Source: Mycolicibacterium senegalense
Lineage (GTDB): Bacteria > Actinomycetota > Actinomycetes > Mycobacteriales > Mycobacteriaceae
DNA: 64,000 bases
Direction: 5' to 3'
NCBI RefSeq assembly: GCF_019645875.1
Contig: NZ_CP081000.1
Location: 4,896,417-4,960,416, forward strand
The notes beneath the pieces are model-generated. The model searched no databases and was not told where the DNA came from. It saw only the letters and a program-made list of their open reading frames with translations. Positions within the stretch are counted from its first letter, which is position 1. Each line of letters starts with the position of its first letter. This document shows, piece after piece, positions 1 to 7,750 of this stretch. The position numbers and the translations under genes are program-made.

Positions 1-31
1 GTACGTTGGGTACACGGCAGGTGAGCCAGTC

Positions 32-1036
32 ATGACAGACAGAGACGAGCAGATGGGACTGATAGCCGTCGGCGCATCGGCCGGCGGCGTCGAAGCGCTG
101 ACCCGATTGGTTGCCGGCTTACCTTCGGACTTGGCGCATCCCATGGTCGTCGTACTGCATCTGCCGGCCGATGCCCCCAGCGCTTTGGCCCGGATACTCG
201 ACCGAGCGGGGCCGTTGCCGGCCACCAGCGCGACCCATGATGCCGAGCTGAAATCGGGCACCATCTACGTCGGCGTGCCTGACCGCCATCTCCTGGTCGA
301 AGACCACCGCATCCTGTTGACCGAGGGTCCGACCGAGAATGGGCACCGCCCCGCCATCAACGCACTGTTCCGTTCGGCCGCGCTGGCGTACGGCCCGCGC
401 GCGGTCAGCATTCTGCTCTCGGGTGTCCTCGACGACGGCGTGCTCGGCTCGGCCGCGATCAGGTCAAGGGGTGGCGTCACGGTTGCCCAAACACCTTCTG
501 ACGCATTGTTTCCCGCGATGCCGGCCAACGCGATTGCAGCCGGGTTGATCGACCACCAAGTTCCGGTGGCGCGAATGGGCGAGCTGATCGCTGTGCTGGT
601 CAACCGAAGCTTCCAGGAGTACGACATGGAACCTGACGCCTCCATGGAATTGGAGAACCGCATTGCCATGGCGGCGCGCTTCACCACCGACTACGACACC
701 GAAGCGCTGGGCCCGCCGTCCGGCTACATCTGCCCCGATTGCCACGGCTCACTGGCGATCGTCGGTGAAGGCAACTACCGCTGCCGAGTGGGCCACGCCT
801 GGACTCCTGACGCCCTGCTACAGGCCCGGGACGAGGAGGTGGAGCGGGCGCTGTGGATCGCCCTGCGCAGCCTGCAGGAGAAGGCCAAACTGTCGCGCAG
901 GCTCGCTGAGAAGGCCAGCACCGGCTTGATCGCTGACCGGTACACGGAGTTGGCAGTTGAGGCTGAGCACGCGATTGCGGTACTCACCGAACGGTTGTCG
1001 ACTGTAAGCCAAACCCGGGAGGACAGCGGTGGCTAA
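32..1036 (+). CDS. CheB-type protein-glutamate methylesterase, stand-alone
   Basis: CheB domains hydrolyse methyl esters on receptor glutamates. This 334-residue protein starts directly with the esterase domain and has no N-terminal receiver domain, unlike classical chemotaxis CheB. The GASAGG motif gives the nucleophile Ser at residue 16; the partner His is near 43 (VVLHLP) and the Asp near 135 (LDDG). A CPDC then CRVGH cluster at about 231-250 could form a small metal knuckle. It overlaps the next gene by 8 nt, and a CheR-PAS gene follows, so it is probably part of a signalling module rather than chemotaxis. Only 31 nt of upstream DNA is visible; GGGTAC at 8-13 resembles a SigF -10 element, but its -35 would lie outside the window. 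Confidence 0.85.
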   Translation: MTDRDEQMGLIAVGASAGGVEALTRLVAGLPSDLAHPMVVVLHLPADAPSALARILDRAGPLPATSATHDAELKSGTIYVGVPDRHLLVEDHRILLTEGPTENGHRPAINALFRSAALAYGPRAVSILLSGVLDDGVLGSAAIRSRGGVTVAQTPSDALFPAMPANAIAAGLIDHQVPVARMGELIAVLVNRSFQEYDMEPDASMELENRIAMAARFTTDYDTEALGPPSGYICPDCHGSLAIVGEGNYRCRVGHAWTPDALLQARDEEVERALWIALRSLQEKAKLSRRLAEKASTGLIADRYTELAVEAEHAIAVLTERLSTVSQTREDSGG

Positions 1037-1790
1037 TGCCCGCAGCACCATCGCGGTGACTGGGCGGATCCATGACCGGGCCGCCGAACTGACGGTGACC
1101 GGAACCCTGGACGGCACCACCTACCGCGAGTTGCGCGACACCGTCATCAAGTCGGCCTTGGACGAGCCGACCGCGGTGATCGTCGATGTCACCGAACTGG
1201 CTGTGCCCACTGAGTCGGCGTGGTCTGTGTTCACCAGCGCCCGTTGGCACGTCAGCGTGTGGCCCGATGTCGCGATCCTGCTGGTCTGCGGGCAGTCGGC
1301 GAGCCGCGTCGCGATCGCCCGCAACGGCATCACCCGCTACGTCGAGCTGTTCCCGACGCTCGAGGCCGCACGAGCGGCGGTATGCGTCGGCGATACCGTA
1401 CAGCCGCGACGACGCGCCCGCGCCCAGCTGCCGGCCGTTCACTCCAGCTTGCGTCGGGCGCGTGCGCTGACCGCCGAATGGCTGCTGGCCTGGTCGCGCA
1501 GCGAGATGATCGCGGTCGCCGCGTTGATCGTCGACGTGCTCGTCGAGAACGTGCTGGAGCACACGCAAAGCGCACCGGCCCTGATCATCGAAAGCAGGGG
1601 CTCCACAGTGACGATCGCCGTTGAGGACAACAGTCAGATGCCGGCCGTCAGGCACGAACATCCCCGTCGAGGTGCCGGAGCGGTCTCCGGGCTCGCGGTG
1701 GTCGCCGCCTTGTCCCGAACCTGGGGTTCCACTCCGACGTCGACCGGTAAGACCGTGTGGGCCGTCGTCGGTCCTGAGAGCGCCCTCTAG
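1029..1790 (+). CDS. STAS domain fused to RsbW-like HATPase domain
   Basis: A 253-residue protein starting at GTG, translationally coupled to the CheB gene. Residues ~5-115 read as a STAS (anti-sigma antagonist) domain. Residues ~140-250 read as a GHKL/HATPase domain of the anti-sigma kinase type. The N-box is present as ENVLEH. The next ATP-binding box is degenerate (VEDNSQ instead of DxGxG), while the GLxxV stretch is kept (SGLAVV), so ATP turnover is uncertain. In known systems STAS and RsbW-type kinases are separate partner proteins, so the fusion suggests a self-contained switch controlling a sigma factor or the neighbouring CheB/CheR. The partner cannot be named from sequence. Confidence 0.7.
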   Translation: MANARSTIAVTGRIHDRAAELTVTGTLDGTTYRELRDTVIKSALDEPTAVIVDVTELAVPTESAWSVFTSARWHVSVWPDVAILLVCGQSASRVAIARNGITRYVELFPTLEAARAAVCVGDTVQPRRRARAQLPAVHSSLRRARALTAEWLLAWSRSEMIAVAALIVDVLVENVLEHTQSAPALIIESRGSTVTIAVEDNSQMPAVRHEHPRRGAGAVSGLAVVAALSRTWGSTPTSTGKTVWAVVGPESAL

Positions 1791-1843
1791 TCCCGAGTAG
1801 TGTCAGCCACGACATTCCAGCAGCGGATCCACGGTGGGCGGGC

Positions 1844-3697
1844 ATGAAACAGGGCGACACGGAAACGACCGACGAAGCCTTCGAGGCGCTGCTGCGGTAC
1901 ATGCGGGATTCTCGCGGATTCGACTTCACCGGGTACAAGCGCACCTCGCTGATGCGACGGGTCCGCCATCGCATGGATCATGCGGGATACGACACCTATG
2001 AGCAGTACCTCGATGTATTGCAGGCCAGCTCTGACGAATTCTCCGCTTTGTTCAACACGATCCTGATCAACGTCACGGCATTCTTCCGGGACCCGGACGC
2101 TTGGGAGTACATCCGCACCGACGTGATCCCTCAGATGCTGGCCGAACGGGGGCCCGACGACCCGATCCGGGTGTGGAGCGCGGGCTGCGCTTCAGGTCAG
2201 GAGGCCTACACGCTGGCAATCCTGCTAGCCGAGGCACTTGGCCCGGACGCCTTCCGCCAGCGGGTCAAGATCTATGCCACGGATATCGACGAGGAAGCCC
2301 TCACCGAGGCCAGGGCCGCCTCTTACGACGAGCGGGCCGTCGAGTCAGTGCCTCCCGATCTGCTGGCGCGATACTTCGAACAGCTCAACGGTCGCTACGT
2401 ATTTCACAAAGACTTGCGACGCGCGGTCATCTTCGGTCGCAACGACCTGGTCAAAGACGCCCCGATCTCCCGCGTCGATCTGTTGGTGTGCCGCAATTCG
2501 CTGATGTACCTCAATGCCGAGACGCAGCGAAATGTGCTGGGACGTTTGCATTTTGCGCTCGCCGCGCAGGGAACGCTGTTCCTCGGACACGCCGAGATGC
2601 TACTGAGCCACGCCGACCGCTTCACCCCGCTGAACCTCAAACACCGCGTGTTCCGCAAAGCCGCGGGCTCGCACACCGGGCTCGAGCGCTACGATCCCGC
2701 GGCATCGATGTACGACCGCCACGGTGAGCTGCCCGGTCTTACCACAGTGCGCGAGTTGGCGTTTCGGGCCAGCCCGGTGGCACAGATCGTGGTCACAGGG
2801 GAAGACACCGTGGCCATGATCAATCAGCAGGCCGAGTCGATATTCGGATTGTCCGCTCGTGATATCGGTCGGTTGCTGCGCGACCTGGAGGTCTCCTACC
2901 GCCCGGTGGAGCTGCGGGCGTACATCGAGCAGGCCAAGGTCGAACGCCGGTCTGCTCGGATCCAAGAAGTGAAATGGCAGCGCCCCGGATCGGAAACGGT
3001 GTGGTTCGAAATCCACGTCAATCCCTTGGTGGACGCCGACAACGGCTTATTGGGCGTATCGATCGTGTTCTTCGACGTCACCGCCACGAGGGCCCTGGTC
3101 GACAAGGTGGTGCAGACCAACCGGCAACTCGAAGCCGCGTACGAAGAGCTGCAATCCACCAACGAAGAACTCGAAACCACCAACGAAGAACTGCAGTCGA
3201 CGGTCGAGGAGCTCGAAACCACCAACGAGGAACTGCAGTCGACCAACGAAGAACTGGAGACGATGAACGAGGAGCTCCAGTCGACCAACGACGAGCTCCA
3301 CACCATCAACGACACGCTGCGGGAACGCAGTATCGAACTGGACGATGCCCGCACCTTCCTGGACTCCTTGGTGAACTCGATCCACCTCGGCATGGTGGTG
3401 GTGGATCGGGAGATGCGCGTGGTGGTGTGGAACCGCTACTGCGAAGAACTGTGGGGCCTGCGCGCCGATGAGACCGCCGGTGTGCCACTCACCTCGTTGG
3501 ATATCAACCTGCCGCTCGACACGGTTCGTCCATTGATCGGCAATGCCTTCGTCGATTCCGACCAGACCGGCGAGGTCGTCGTCGACGCAGTCAACCGTCG
3601 TGGCCGTGCTACTCGCATCAGGCTGACCTGCACGGCATTCCGCTCGCAGGAGGGCACCGTCAAAGGCGCCCTGCTGTTGATGGAGGACCAGGCCTAG
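1844..3697 (+). CDS. CheR methyltransferase with PAS domains and heptad-repeat coiled coil
   Basis: A 617-residue hybrid. An N-terminal CheR helical domain (~10-75) is followed by a SAM-dependent CheR methyltransferase domain (~85-280; SAM motif in VWSAGCASGQEAY). A PAS domain spans ~300-410, an uninterrupted coiled coil ~430-500, and a second PAS domain ~505-617. The coiled coil consists of near-identical EELxxTN heptads. Similar coiled coils occur in CheB/CheR/PAS hybrid sensor proteins. The methyltransferase would oppose the CheB gene two positions upstream. No receptor (MCP) or CheA is visible, so the methylated substrate is unknown. The ATG lies 53 nt after the previous stop, consistent with one operon. 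Confidence 0.85.
   Translation: MKQGDTETTDEAFEALLRYMRDSRGFDFTGYKRTSLMRRVRHRMDHAGYDTYEQYLDVLQASSDEFSALFNTILINVTAFFRDPDAWEYIRTDVIPQMLAERGPDDPIRVWSAGCASGQEAYTLAILLAEALGPDAFRQRVKIYATDIDEEALTEARAASYDERAVESVPPDLLARYFEQLNGRYVFHKDLRRAVIFGRNDLVKDAPISRVDLLVCRNSLMYLNAETQRNVLGRLHFALAAQGTLFLGHAEMLLSHADRFTPLNLKHRVFRKAAGSHTGLERYDPAASMYDRHGELPGLTTVRELAFRASPVAQIVVTGEDTVAMINQQAESIFGLSARDIGRLLRDLEVSYRPVELRAYIEQAKVERRSARIQEVKWQRPGSETVWFEIHVNPLVDADNGLLGVSIVFFDVTATRALVDKVVQTNRQLEAAYEELQSTNEELETTNEELQSTVEELETTNEELQSTNEELETMNEELQSTNDELHTINDTLRERSIELDDARTFLDSLVNSIHLGMVVVDREMRVVVWNRYCEELWGLRADETAGVPLTSLDINLPLDTVRPLIGNAFVDSDQTGEVVVDAVNRRGRATRIRLTCTAFRSQEGTVKGALLLMEDQA
3143..3310 (+). repeat. eight 21-bp in-frame repeats encoding coiled-coil heptads
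   Basis: Eight consecutive 21-bp units, each encoding a heptad of the form (E/D)ELxxTN, lie inside the CheR-PAS gene. The units differ mainly at synonymous or conservative positions, so they are an old tandem duplication kept under protein selection. They form the rigid linker between the two PAS domains. A change of one unit would shift the register by one heptad. Confidence 0.85.
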
Positions 3698-3702
3698 CGA
3701 GC

Positions 3703-4098
3703 TCAACTCTCGTCGGCCACTGCCGCCAACTCGTCAAACGCGGCTGCTTCGTGATGGCGCGCGGCCTCTGCGCGATGCCGCTCAGCGGCGTCCAGATGCC
3801 TTTCTGCGTCGCCGTTGCCGGCGAGCATCGCGGCCTGCTCGTGGGCTGCCGCGGCCCGGCGATGCGCCTGGCCGGCCTCCAGGTGGCGAAGCGCGGCCGA
3901 ACGGTGTGCGGCCGCCGCCTTATGACGCGATTCCTCGGCGCGTAACCGCGCGGTCGCAACGTCCTCGGCGGTCGGTGCCAGCCCTTGGGCCAGCTCGGCA
4001 CGCCGCTGGGCCAGCTCCTCACTTCTCGACCGGGCGGCTGCGGCACGGCTCCCGGGGCCGGCGGCGTCAGGTCCGTCAGTTGTCTCCGGCGCAGCCAT
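3703..4098 (-). CDS. alanine/arginine-rich helical protein of unknown function
   Basis: A 131-residue protein dominated by Ala, Arg, Glu and His. From residue ~25 onward it is predicted to be almost entirely helical, with repeated AAAHxxA / AERHRAEAARH-type segments suggesting an amphipathic coiled coil. There is no signal peptide, membrane segment or catalytic motif. Its ATG lies 23 nt upstream of the stop codon of the preceding GAF-ANTAR gene, so the two are co-translated. It could be an accessory or structural partner of that regulator. No family is recognised. Confidence 0.6.
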   Translation of the reverse strand: MAAPETTDGPDAAGPGSRAAAARSRSEELAQRRAELAQGLAPTAEDVATARLRAEESRHKAAAAHRSAALRHLEAGQAHRRAAAAHEQAAMLAGNGDAERHLDAAERHRAEAARHHEAAAFDELAAVADES

Positions 4099-4789
4099 TA
4101 TGCTCCGCCCGGACGATCTCGTGCGCGATATCGACCAGGGGGGTATTCGAGTTCTGGGACAGCCGCTTCAACACTTCGAATGCTTGGACAGCGTCGATCT
4201 TGAAGCGCTCCATCAACATTCCCTTCGCCTGGCCGATGATGTCGCGGGTGGCCAGTGCGCTGCGGAACTGCTGGTCGCGCCGGGCTAGGTTCCAAGCCAG
4301 CGCGACGTGCGTCGCGACCACCATTCCGGCCTCCACAGCCGCGCTGTCGAAGACCTCAGCGGTCTTTGCGTAGAAGTTCAACGCTCCCATGGTGTGATGG
4401 TCGGCATAGAGCTGGTAGGACACGACCGAGCGGATCGGCGTCATAACGGCAACGTCGCGGCAGTAGTCGGGCCAGCGGGTTTCGTCCTGGATGTCGCCAA
4501 TCTTGATGACGTGGTGTTCCCACGCCGCGCTCAGGCAGGGACCCTGACCCCAGCGTTGTTGAATCTCGTCGAGAATCTTCGGATATTCGTGCGTGGCCGC
4601 GGCCGAGCGAACGGCACCGCTGCGGTCAGCAATGGTGAGCCCCGCGTATTCGGCGCCCGGAACGTAGTCGGCCGCACCCATGACCAGGTCTGCGAGCACC
4701 GCGTCGGCGTCGGCGGGCGAATGGTCCTGGGTCACCCGGATCAATTCGTTGACCTGCGATGCGATCATCTGTTCCCGGCCCAATGACAT
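4076..4789 (-). CDS. GAF-ANTAR domain transcription antitermination regulator
   Basis: A 237-residue protein with a GAF sensory domain (~25-165) and a C-terminal ANTAR domain (~175-230). The ANTAR signature is visible in RDIIGQAKGMLMERF and the following helix with AFEVLKRLSQ. ANTAR domains bind paired RNA hairpins and prevent transcription termination; GAF-ANTAR proteins are common in actinobacteria. The GAF ligand is unknown. It sits in a minus-strand operon, sharing one base with an upstream small ORF (TGATG at 4791-4787) and overlapping the downstream Ala-rich gene. It converges on the CheB/STAS/CheR block, which makes a shared stress-sensing role plausible but unproven. Confidence 0.85.
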   Translation of the reverse strand: MSLGREQMIASQVNELIRVTQDHSPADADAVLADLVMGAADYVPGAEYAGLTIADRSGAVRSAAATHEYPKILDEIQQRWGQGPCLSAAWEHHVIKIGDIQDETRWPDYCRDVAVMTPIRSVVSYQLYADHHTMGALNFYAKTAEVFDSAAVEAGMVVATHVALAWNLARRDQQFRSALATRDIIGQAKGMLMERFKIDAVQAFEVLKRLSQNSNTPLVDIAHEIVRAEHNGCAGDN

Positions 4790-5010
4790 CAGCTGCGCTC
4801 CACTCGGATCAGGTCCATCGAGCTCAACTCATCCTGCGCCGAACCTTTCCCGCCCGCAACCATTCGGACACGCTCCAGGGACTGGATCCGGCGCTGGACG
4901 GCACGTTGCCGGCTCAGCGCCCGTCGACGGGCGTCCACGGCGACATTCATCCGTTCCGCAGCAGTACGGCCCATGCTTCGCACACTACTGGAGGCAGGCC
5001 ATCGCGCCAT
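4789..5010 (-). CDS. small basic protein of unknown function, coupled to GAF-ANTAR gene
   Basis: A short ORF of 73 residues, or 61 if the internal ATG at 4974 is used. Its TGA shares a base with the ATG of the GAF-ANTAR gene, the classic arrangement for translational coupling. The product is Arg-rich, with a probable helix around AVDARRRALSRQRAVQRRIQ. It has no recognised domain. The KstR-like site for the divergent LLM gene begins only 17 nt upstream. The coupling is the main reason to believe it is real. Confidence 0.45.
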   Translation of the reverse strand: MARWPASSSVRSMGRTAAERMNVAVDARRRALSRQRAVQRRIQSLERVRMVAGGKGSAQDELSSMDLIRVERS

Positions 5011-5026
5011 TCGACTCCGAGAGAAC

Positions 5027-5040
5027 TAGAACACGTTCTA
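5027..5040 (+). promoter_or_regulatory. KstR-type operator
   Basis: The 14-mer TAGAACACGTTCTA exactly fits TnnAACnnGTTnnA, the published consensus for KstR, the TetR-family repressor of mycobacterial cholesterol catabolism. Adding the flanking C and G gives a 7-bp inverted repeat with a 2-bp spacer. The site ends 11 nt before the LLM start codon, so bound repressor would block transcription start or a very short leader. No kstR gene is in the window. Confidence 0.75.
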
Positions 5041-5051
5041 GTGTGTACTGC

Positions 5052-5915
5052 ATGCGGTTCACCTATGCCGAAGCCATGACCGACCCCACCTACTACATAC
5101 CGCTGGCCCAGGCGGCCGAGGCGGCCGGCTATCACGCCATGACCATTGCCGACAGCGTCGCGTACCCCTTCGAATCCGACTCGAAGTACCCCTACACGCC
5201 CGACGGCAACCGGGAGTTCCTGGACGGCAAGCCGTTCATCGAGGCCTTCGTGATGGCATCTGCCCTGTGTGCGGCGACCACCACGCTCAAGTTCAACTTC
5301 TTCGTCCTCAAGCTGCCGATCCGCCCGCCTGCCTTGGTGGCCAAGCAGGTCGGGTCGCTCAATGCCCTGTTCGACAACCGGCTGGGGCTCGGTGTCGGCA
5401 CCAGCCCGTGGCCCGAGGACTACGAATTGATGGGTGTGCCGTTCGCGCGCCGCGGCAAGCGTATGGACGAGTGCATCGACATCATCCGCGGCCTGACCAG
5501 CGGTGACTACTTCGAGTACCACGGCGAGTTCTACGACATCCCCAAGACCAAGATGACCCCCGCACCGTCGCAGCCCGTGTCGATCCTGGTCGGCGGGCAC
5601 GCCGAGGCAGCCCTGCGGCGTGCCGCCCGCAATGACGGCTGGATGCACGGCGGCGGCACCGATGACCTCGACGTCCTACTCAAACGACTCGACGAGATTC
5701 GAGCGGAGGAAGGCCGGACCGGACCGTTTGAGGTCCACGTCATCTCCGCCGACGCGTATACGCCCGACGGCATCAAACGGCTTGAGGACAAGGGCGTCAC
5801 CGACGTGATCGTGGGCTTCCGGCTGCCCTACATCAAGGGCGATGATCCCGAGCCACTCGATCGCAAGATCCGTCATCTGGAGAAGTTCGCGGAGAACGTC
5901 ATCGCCAAGGTGTAG
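5052..5915 (+). CDS. LLM class flavin/F420-dependent oxidoreductase
   Basis: A 287-residue luciferase-like monooxygenase fold protein. Typical segments are the N-terminal MRFTYAEAM strand, LGLGVGTSPWPEDYELMGVPF around 110-130, and the C-terminal ILVGGHAEAALRRAARNDGW phosphate-binding region. Mycobacterial members often use cofactor F420; the cofactor cannot be decided here. The frame stays open upstream to 4680, but the ATG at 5052 is preferred because the family begins there and the upstream extension overlaps the divergent gene and a KstR-type operator. That operator suggests a role in sterol or related catabolism. Confidence 0.8.
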   Translation: MRFTYAEAMTDPTYYIPLAQAAEAAGYHAMTIADSVAYPFESDSKYPYTPDGNREFLDGKPFIEAFVMASALCAATTTLKFNFFVLKLPIRPPALVAKQVGSLNALFDNRLGLGVGTSPWPEDYELMGVPFARRGKRMDECIDIIRGLTSGDYFEYHGEFYDIPKTKMTPAPSQPVSILVGGHAEAALRRAARNDGWMHGGGTDDLDVLLKRLDEIRAEEGRTGPFEVHVISADAYTPDGIKRLEDKGVTDVIVGFRLPYIKGDDPEPLDRKIRHLEKFAENVIAKV

Positions 5916-6045
5916 GCCAAGGGGGTTCATCGCGCATCGACCAATGGATTTGAGGGAACACTCGCCGCGCCGTTAGCGTTGCACCCGCCGTTCTCGCCAA
6001 CGCTGTCCGAGAGCTTTAGTCCGTGCCCCCTCGGAAAGCCTGCGA

Positions 6046-7260
6046 ATGACGACCTCCCTCGAACGTGCGCGTGCCATCGTCGCGCCTGATCCCACCGTCC
6101 GGATGCTCGCGGTGTTCGCCCTGGCCCTCGGCGGCTTCGGCATCGGCACCACCGAGTTCGTCGCGATGGGTCTGCTGCCCGACATCGCGACGGGCTTCGG
6201 CATCAGCGAGCCCACCGCCGGTCACGTCATTTCCGCCTACGCACTGGGCGTCGTCGTCGGAGCGCCCGTCATCGCCGCCCTCACCGCACGCTGGCCCCGC
6301 AAGGCCCTGCTGCTCACCCTGATGGCGGTATTCACCCTCGGCAACCTGGCCAGCACGCTGGCGCCGACCTATCCGACCCTGGTGATCGCCCGGTTCGTCG
6401 CGGGTCTACCGCATGGTGCGTTCTTCGGGATCGCGGCGCTGGCCGCCGCCCATCTGATGGGTCCGCAGAACCGGGCCAAGGCCGTGGCGTATGTGCTGTG
6501 CGGACTGACCATCGCGACCGTTCTGGGCGTGCCGCTGGCGTCCTGGCTCGGCCAAGCCCTGGGCTGGCGCAGCGCGTTCGGCCTTGTGGTGGGCGTCGGC
6601 CTGATCACCCTGGCCGCCCAGTGGCGGTGGCTGCCCCAACACCTACGGACCATGCACGTCACCAGCCCGCTGACCGAACTCGGCGCGCTGCGCCGCCCTC
6701 AGGTGTGGCTGGCGGTGTTGGTCGGCATGATCGGCTTCGGCGGCATGTTCGCGGTGTACACCTACATCAGCACCACGATGACCGATGTGACCGGCTTGTC
6801 CCGGTCGATGGTTCCCGTCGCGCTCATGGTGTTCGGCCTCGGCATGGTTGCCGGCAACCTCATCGGCGGCCGGCTGGCCGACGCCTCTGTGATCCGGGCG
6901 CTGTATCTGTCCTTGGGCTCTCTGGCGGTGCTGCTCGCAGCGTTCTCGCTGGGCTCGCACAACCCGTGGACCGCGCTGCCGCTGCTGTTCGGCGTCGGCA
7001 TGGCCGGCTCGGCAGTCGGTCCCGCGCTGCAGACGCGGTTGATGGACGTCGCCCACGACGCCCAGACGCTGGCCGCCGCGCTCAACCATTCCGCCCTCAA
7101 TATCGGTAATGCGACGGGCGCCTGGGTGGGCGGCCTGGTGATCGCAGCAGGCCTCGGCTACACCGCACCGGCGGCTGCCGGCGCCCTGCTGGCCGTCGGC
7201 GGATTGCTGGTGTTCACCGTGTCGGTGGCACTGCAGCGCCGGAGCTCTACTCCTCGATGA
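6046..7260 (+). CDS. MFS transporter, DHA1 drug-exporter type
   Basis: A 404-residue protein with 12 predicted membrane segments. The segment GIGTTEFVAMGLLPDIA in the first transmembrane region is characteristic of the DHA1 drug-exporter group that includes chloramphenicol and sugar exporters. The loop-2 motif is degenerate (TARWPRK). It probably exports a small hydrophobic compound by proton antiport; the substrate is unknown. It is monocistronic, and its 3' end overlaps the convergent DUF5709 gene by 14 nt. The preceding 130-nt gap holds a weak inverted repeat (AGCGTTG 5975-5981 / CAACGCT 5998-6004) and nothing else clear. Confidence 0.85.
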   Translation: MTTSLERARAIVAPDPTVRMLAVFALALGGFGIGTTEFVAMGLLPDIATGFGISEPTAGHVISAYALGVVVGAPVIAALTARWPRKALLLTLMAVFTLGNLASTLAPTYPTLVIARFVAGLPHGAFFGIAALAAAHLMGPQNRAKAVAYVLCGLTIATVLGVPLASWLGQALGWRSAFGLVVGVGLITLAAQWRWLPQHLRTMHVTSPLTELGALRRPQVWLAVLVGMIGFGGMFAVYTYISTTMTDVTGLSRSMVPVALMVFGLGMVAGNLIGGRLADASVIRALYLSLGSLAVLLAAFSLGSHNPWTALPLLFGVGMAGSAVGPALQTRLMDVAHDAQTLAAALNHSALNIGNATGAWVGGLVIAAGLGYTAPAAAGALLAVGGLLVFTVSVALQRRSSTPR

Positions 7261-7627
7261 TGTGGACCGCAGCCTCTTCCGCGGAGGCCGCGCCACCGTT
7301 GATGCCGACGTCAGTGCCGAGCAGCTCGGCCTCGTCGTCCTCACCGAAGCCGGCATCAGGGGCGACCAGCCGGCCCGAACGCTGACCGCCGACCTCGTCG
7401 TCGCCGGCCTGCTCGTCGGGGGAATCGTCGTCGTCGAGCTGCATCGCCGGATCGGGCTCTTCCTCGGCCAGCTGCTCATCGAGGGTCTCGTTGTCGCGGG
7501 GTTCGCGCCAGCGGTCCGGTGGTGAGTAGCCCTCGTCGAGCAGGTCGTCGACACCTCGGTCGATCAGGGTGTCTTCCTGAGTCAACTGGTCTTCGTCATC
7601 GATGCTGTACTCGTCAGAACTGCTCAT
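7247..7627 (-). CDS. acidic DUF5709 family protein
   Basis: A 126-residue, very acidic, cytoplasmic protein. It matches the actinobacterial DUF5709 pattern: an N-terminal SSDEYSIDDEDQL segment, the conserved DVLDEGYSPP-like stretch (here DDLLDEGYSPPDRW), a Glu/Asp-rich middle and a C-terminal EEAAVHIIEE. Function unknown; the low complexity suggests disorder. It converges with the MFS gene. Confidence 0.75.
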   Translation of the reverse strand: MSSSDEYSIDDEDQLTQEDTLIDRGVDDLLDEGYSPPDRWREPRDNETLDEQLAEEEPDPAMQLDDDDSPDEQAGDDEVGGQRSGRLVAPDAGFGEDDEAELLGTDVGINGGAASAEEAAVHIIEE

Positions 7628-7650
7628 GATTCAACGATGGCACAGATCCG

Positions 7651-7743
7651 TCACAGTGACCGGCTGATGATCTCTTTCATGATTTCGCTTGTACCGCCGT
7701 AAATCCTATTGACCCGAGCCGCCGCGTAAGCCCGGCCGATCGG
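7651..7743 (-). pseudogene. C-terminal fossil of an acyl-CoA dehydrogenase
   Basis: Reading the minus strand from about 7743 to the TGA at 7653-7651 gives an open stretch ending in RVNRIYGGTSEIMKEIISRS plus Leu. This is the hallmark C-terminus of acyl-CoA dehydrogenases, where the RIYGGTSEI region contacts FAD and the active site. The rest of the gene (about 350 residues) is absent. Immediately upstream on the same strand is the 3' end of an unrelated lipoprotein gene (stop at 7751). It therefore looks like the leftover of a deletion or replacement event. It has no start codon and should not be expressed as a protein. Confidence 0.8.
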
Positions 7744-7750
7744 CAGTTGG

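Noticed and set aside
2896..3393. Long minus-strand ORF opposite the CheR-PAS coiled coil (Ser-rich product)
   Set aside because: It is the antisense reading of the EELxxTN repeats; low-complexity Ser/Val translation, no start context, fully covered by a convincing plus-strand gene.
4680..5051. Upstream extension of the LLM oxidoreductase frame
   Set aside because: The extension overlaps the GAF-ANTAR start region and the KstR-type operator, and the family's N-terminus begins at 5052.
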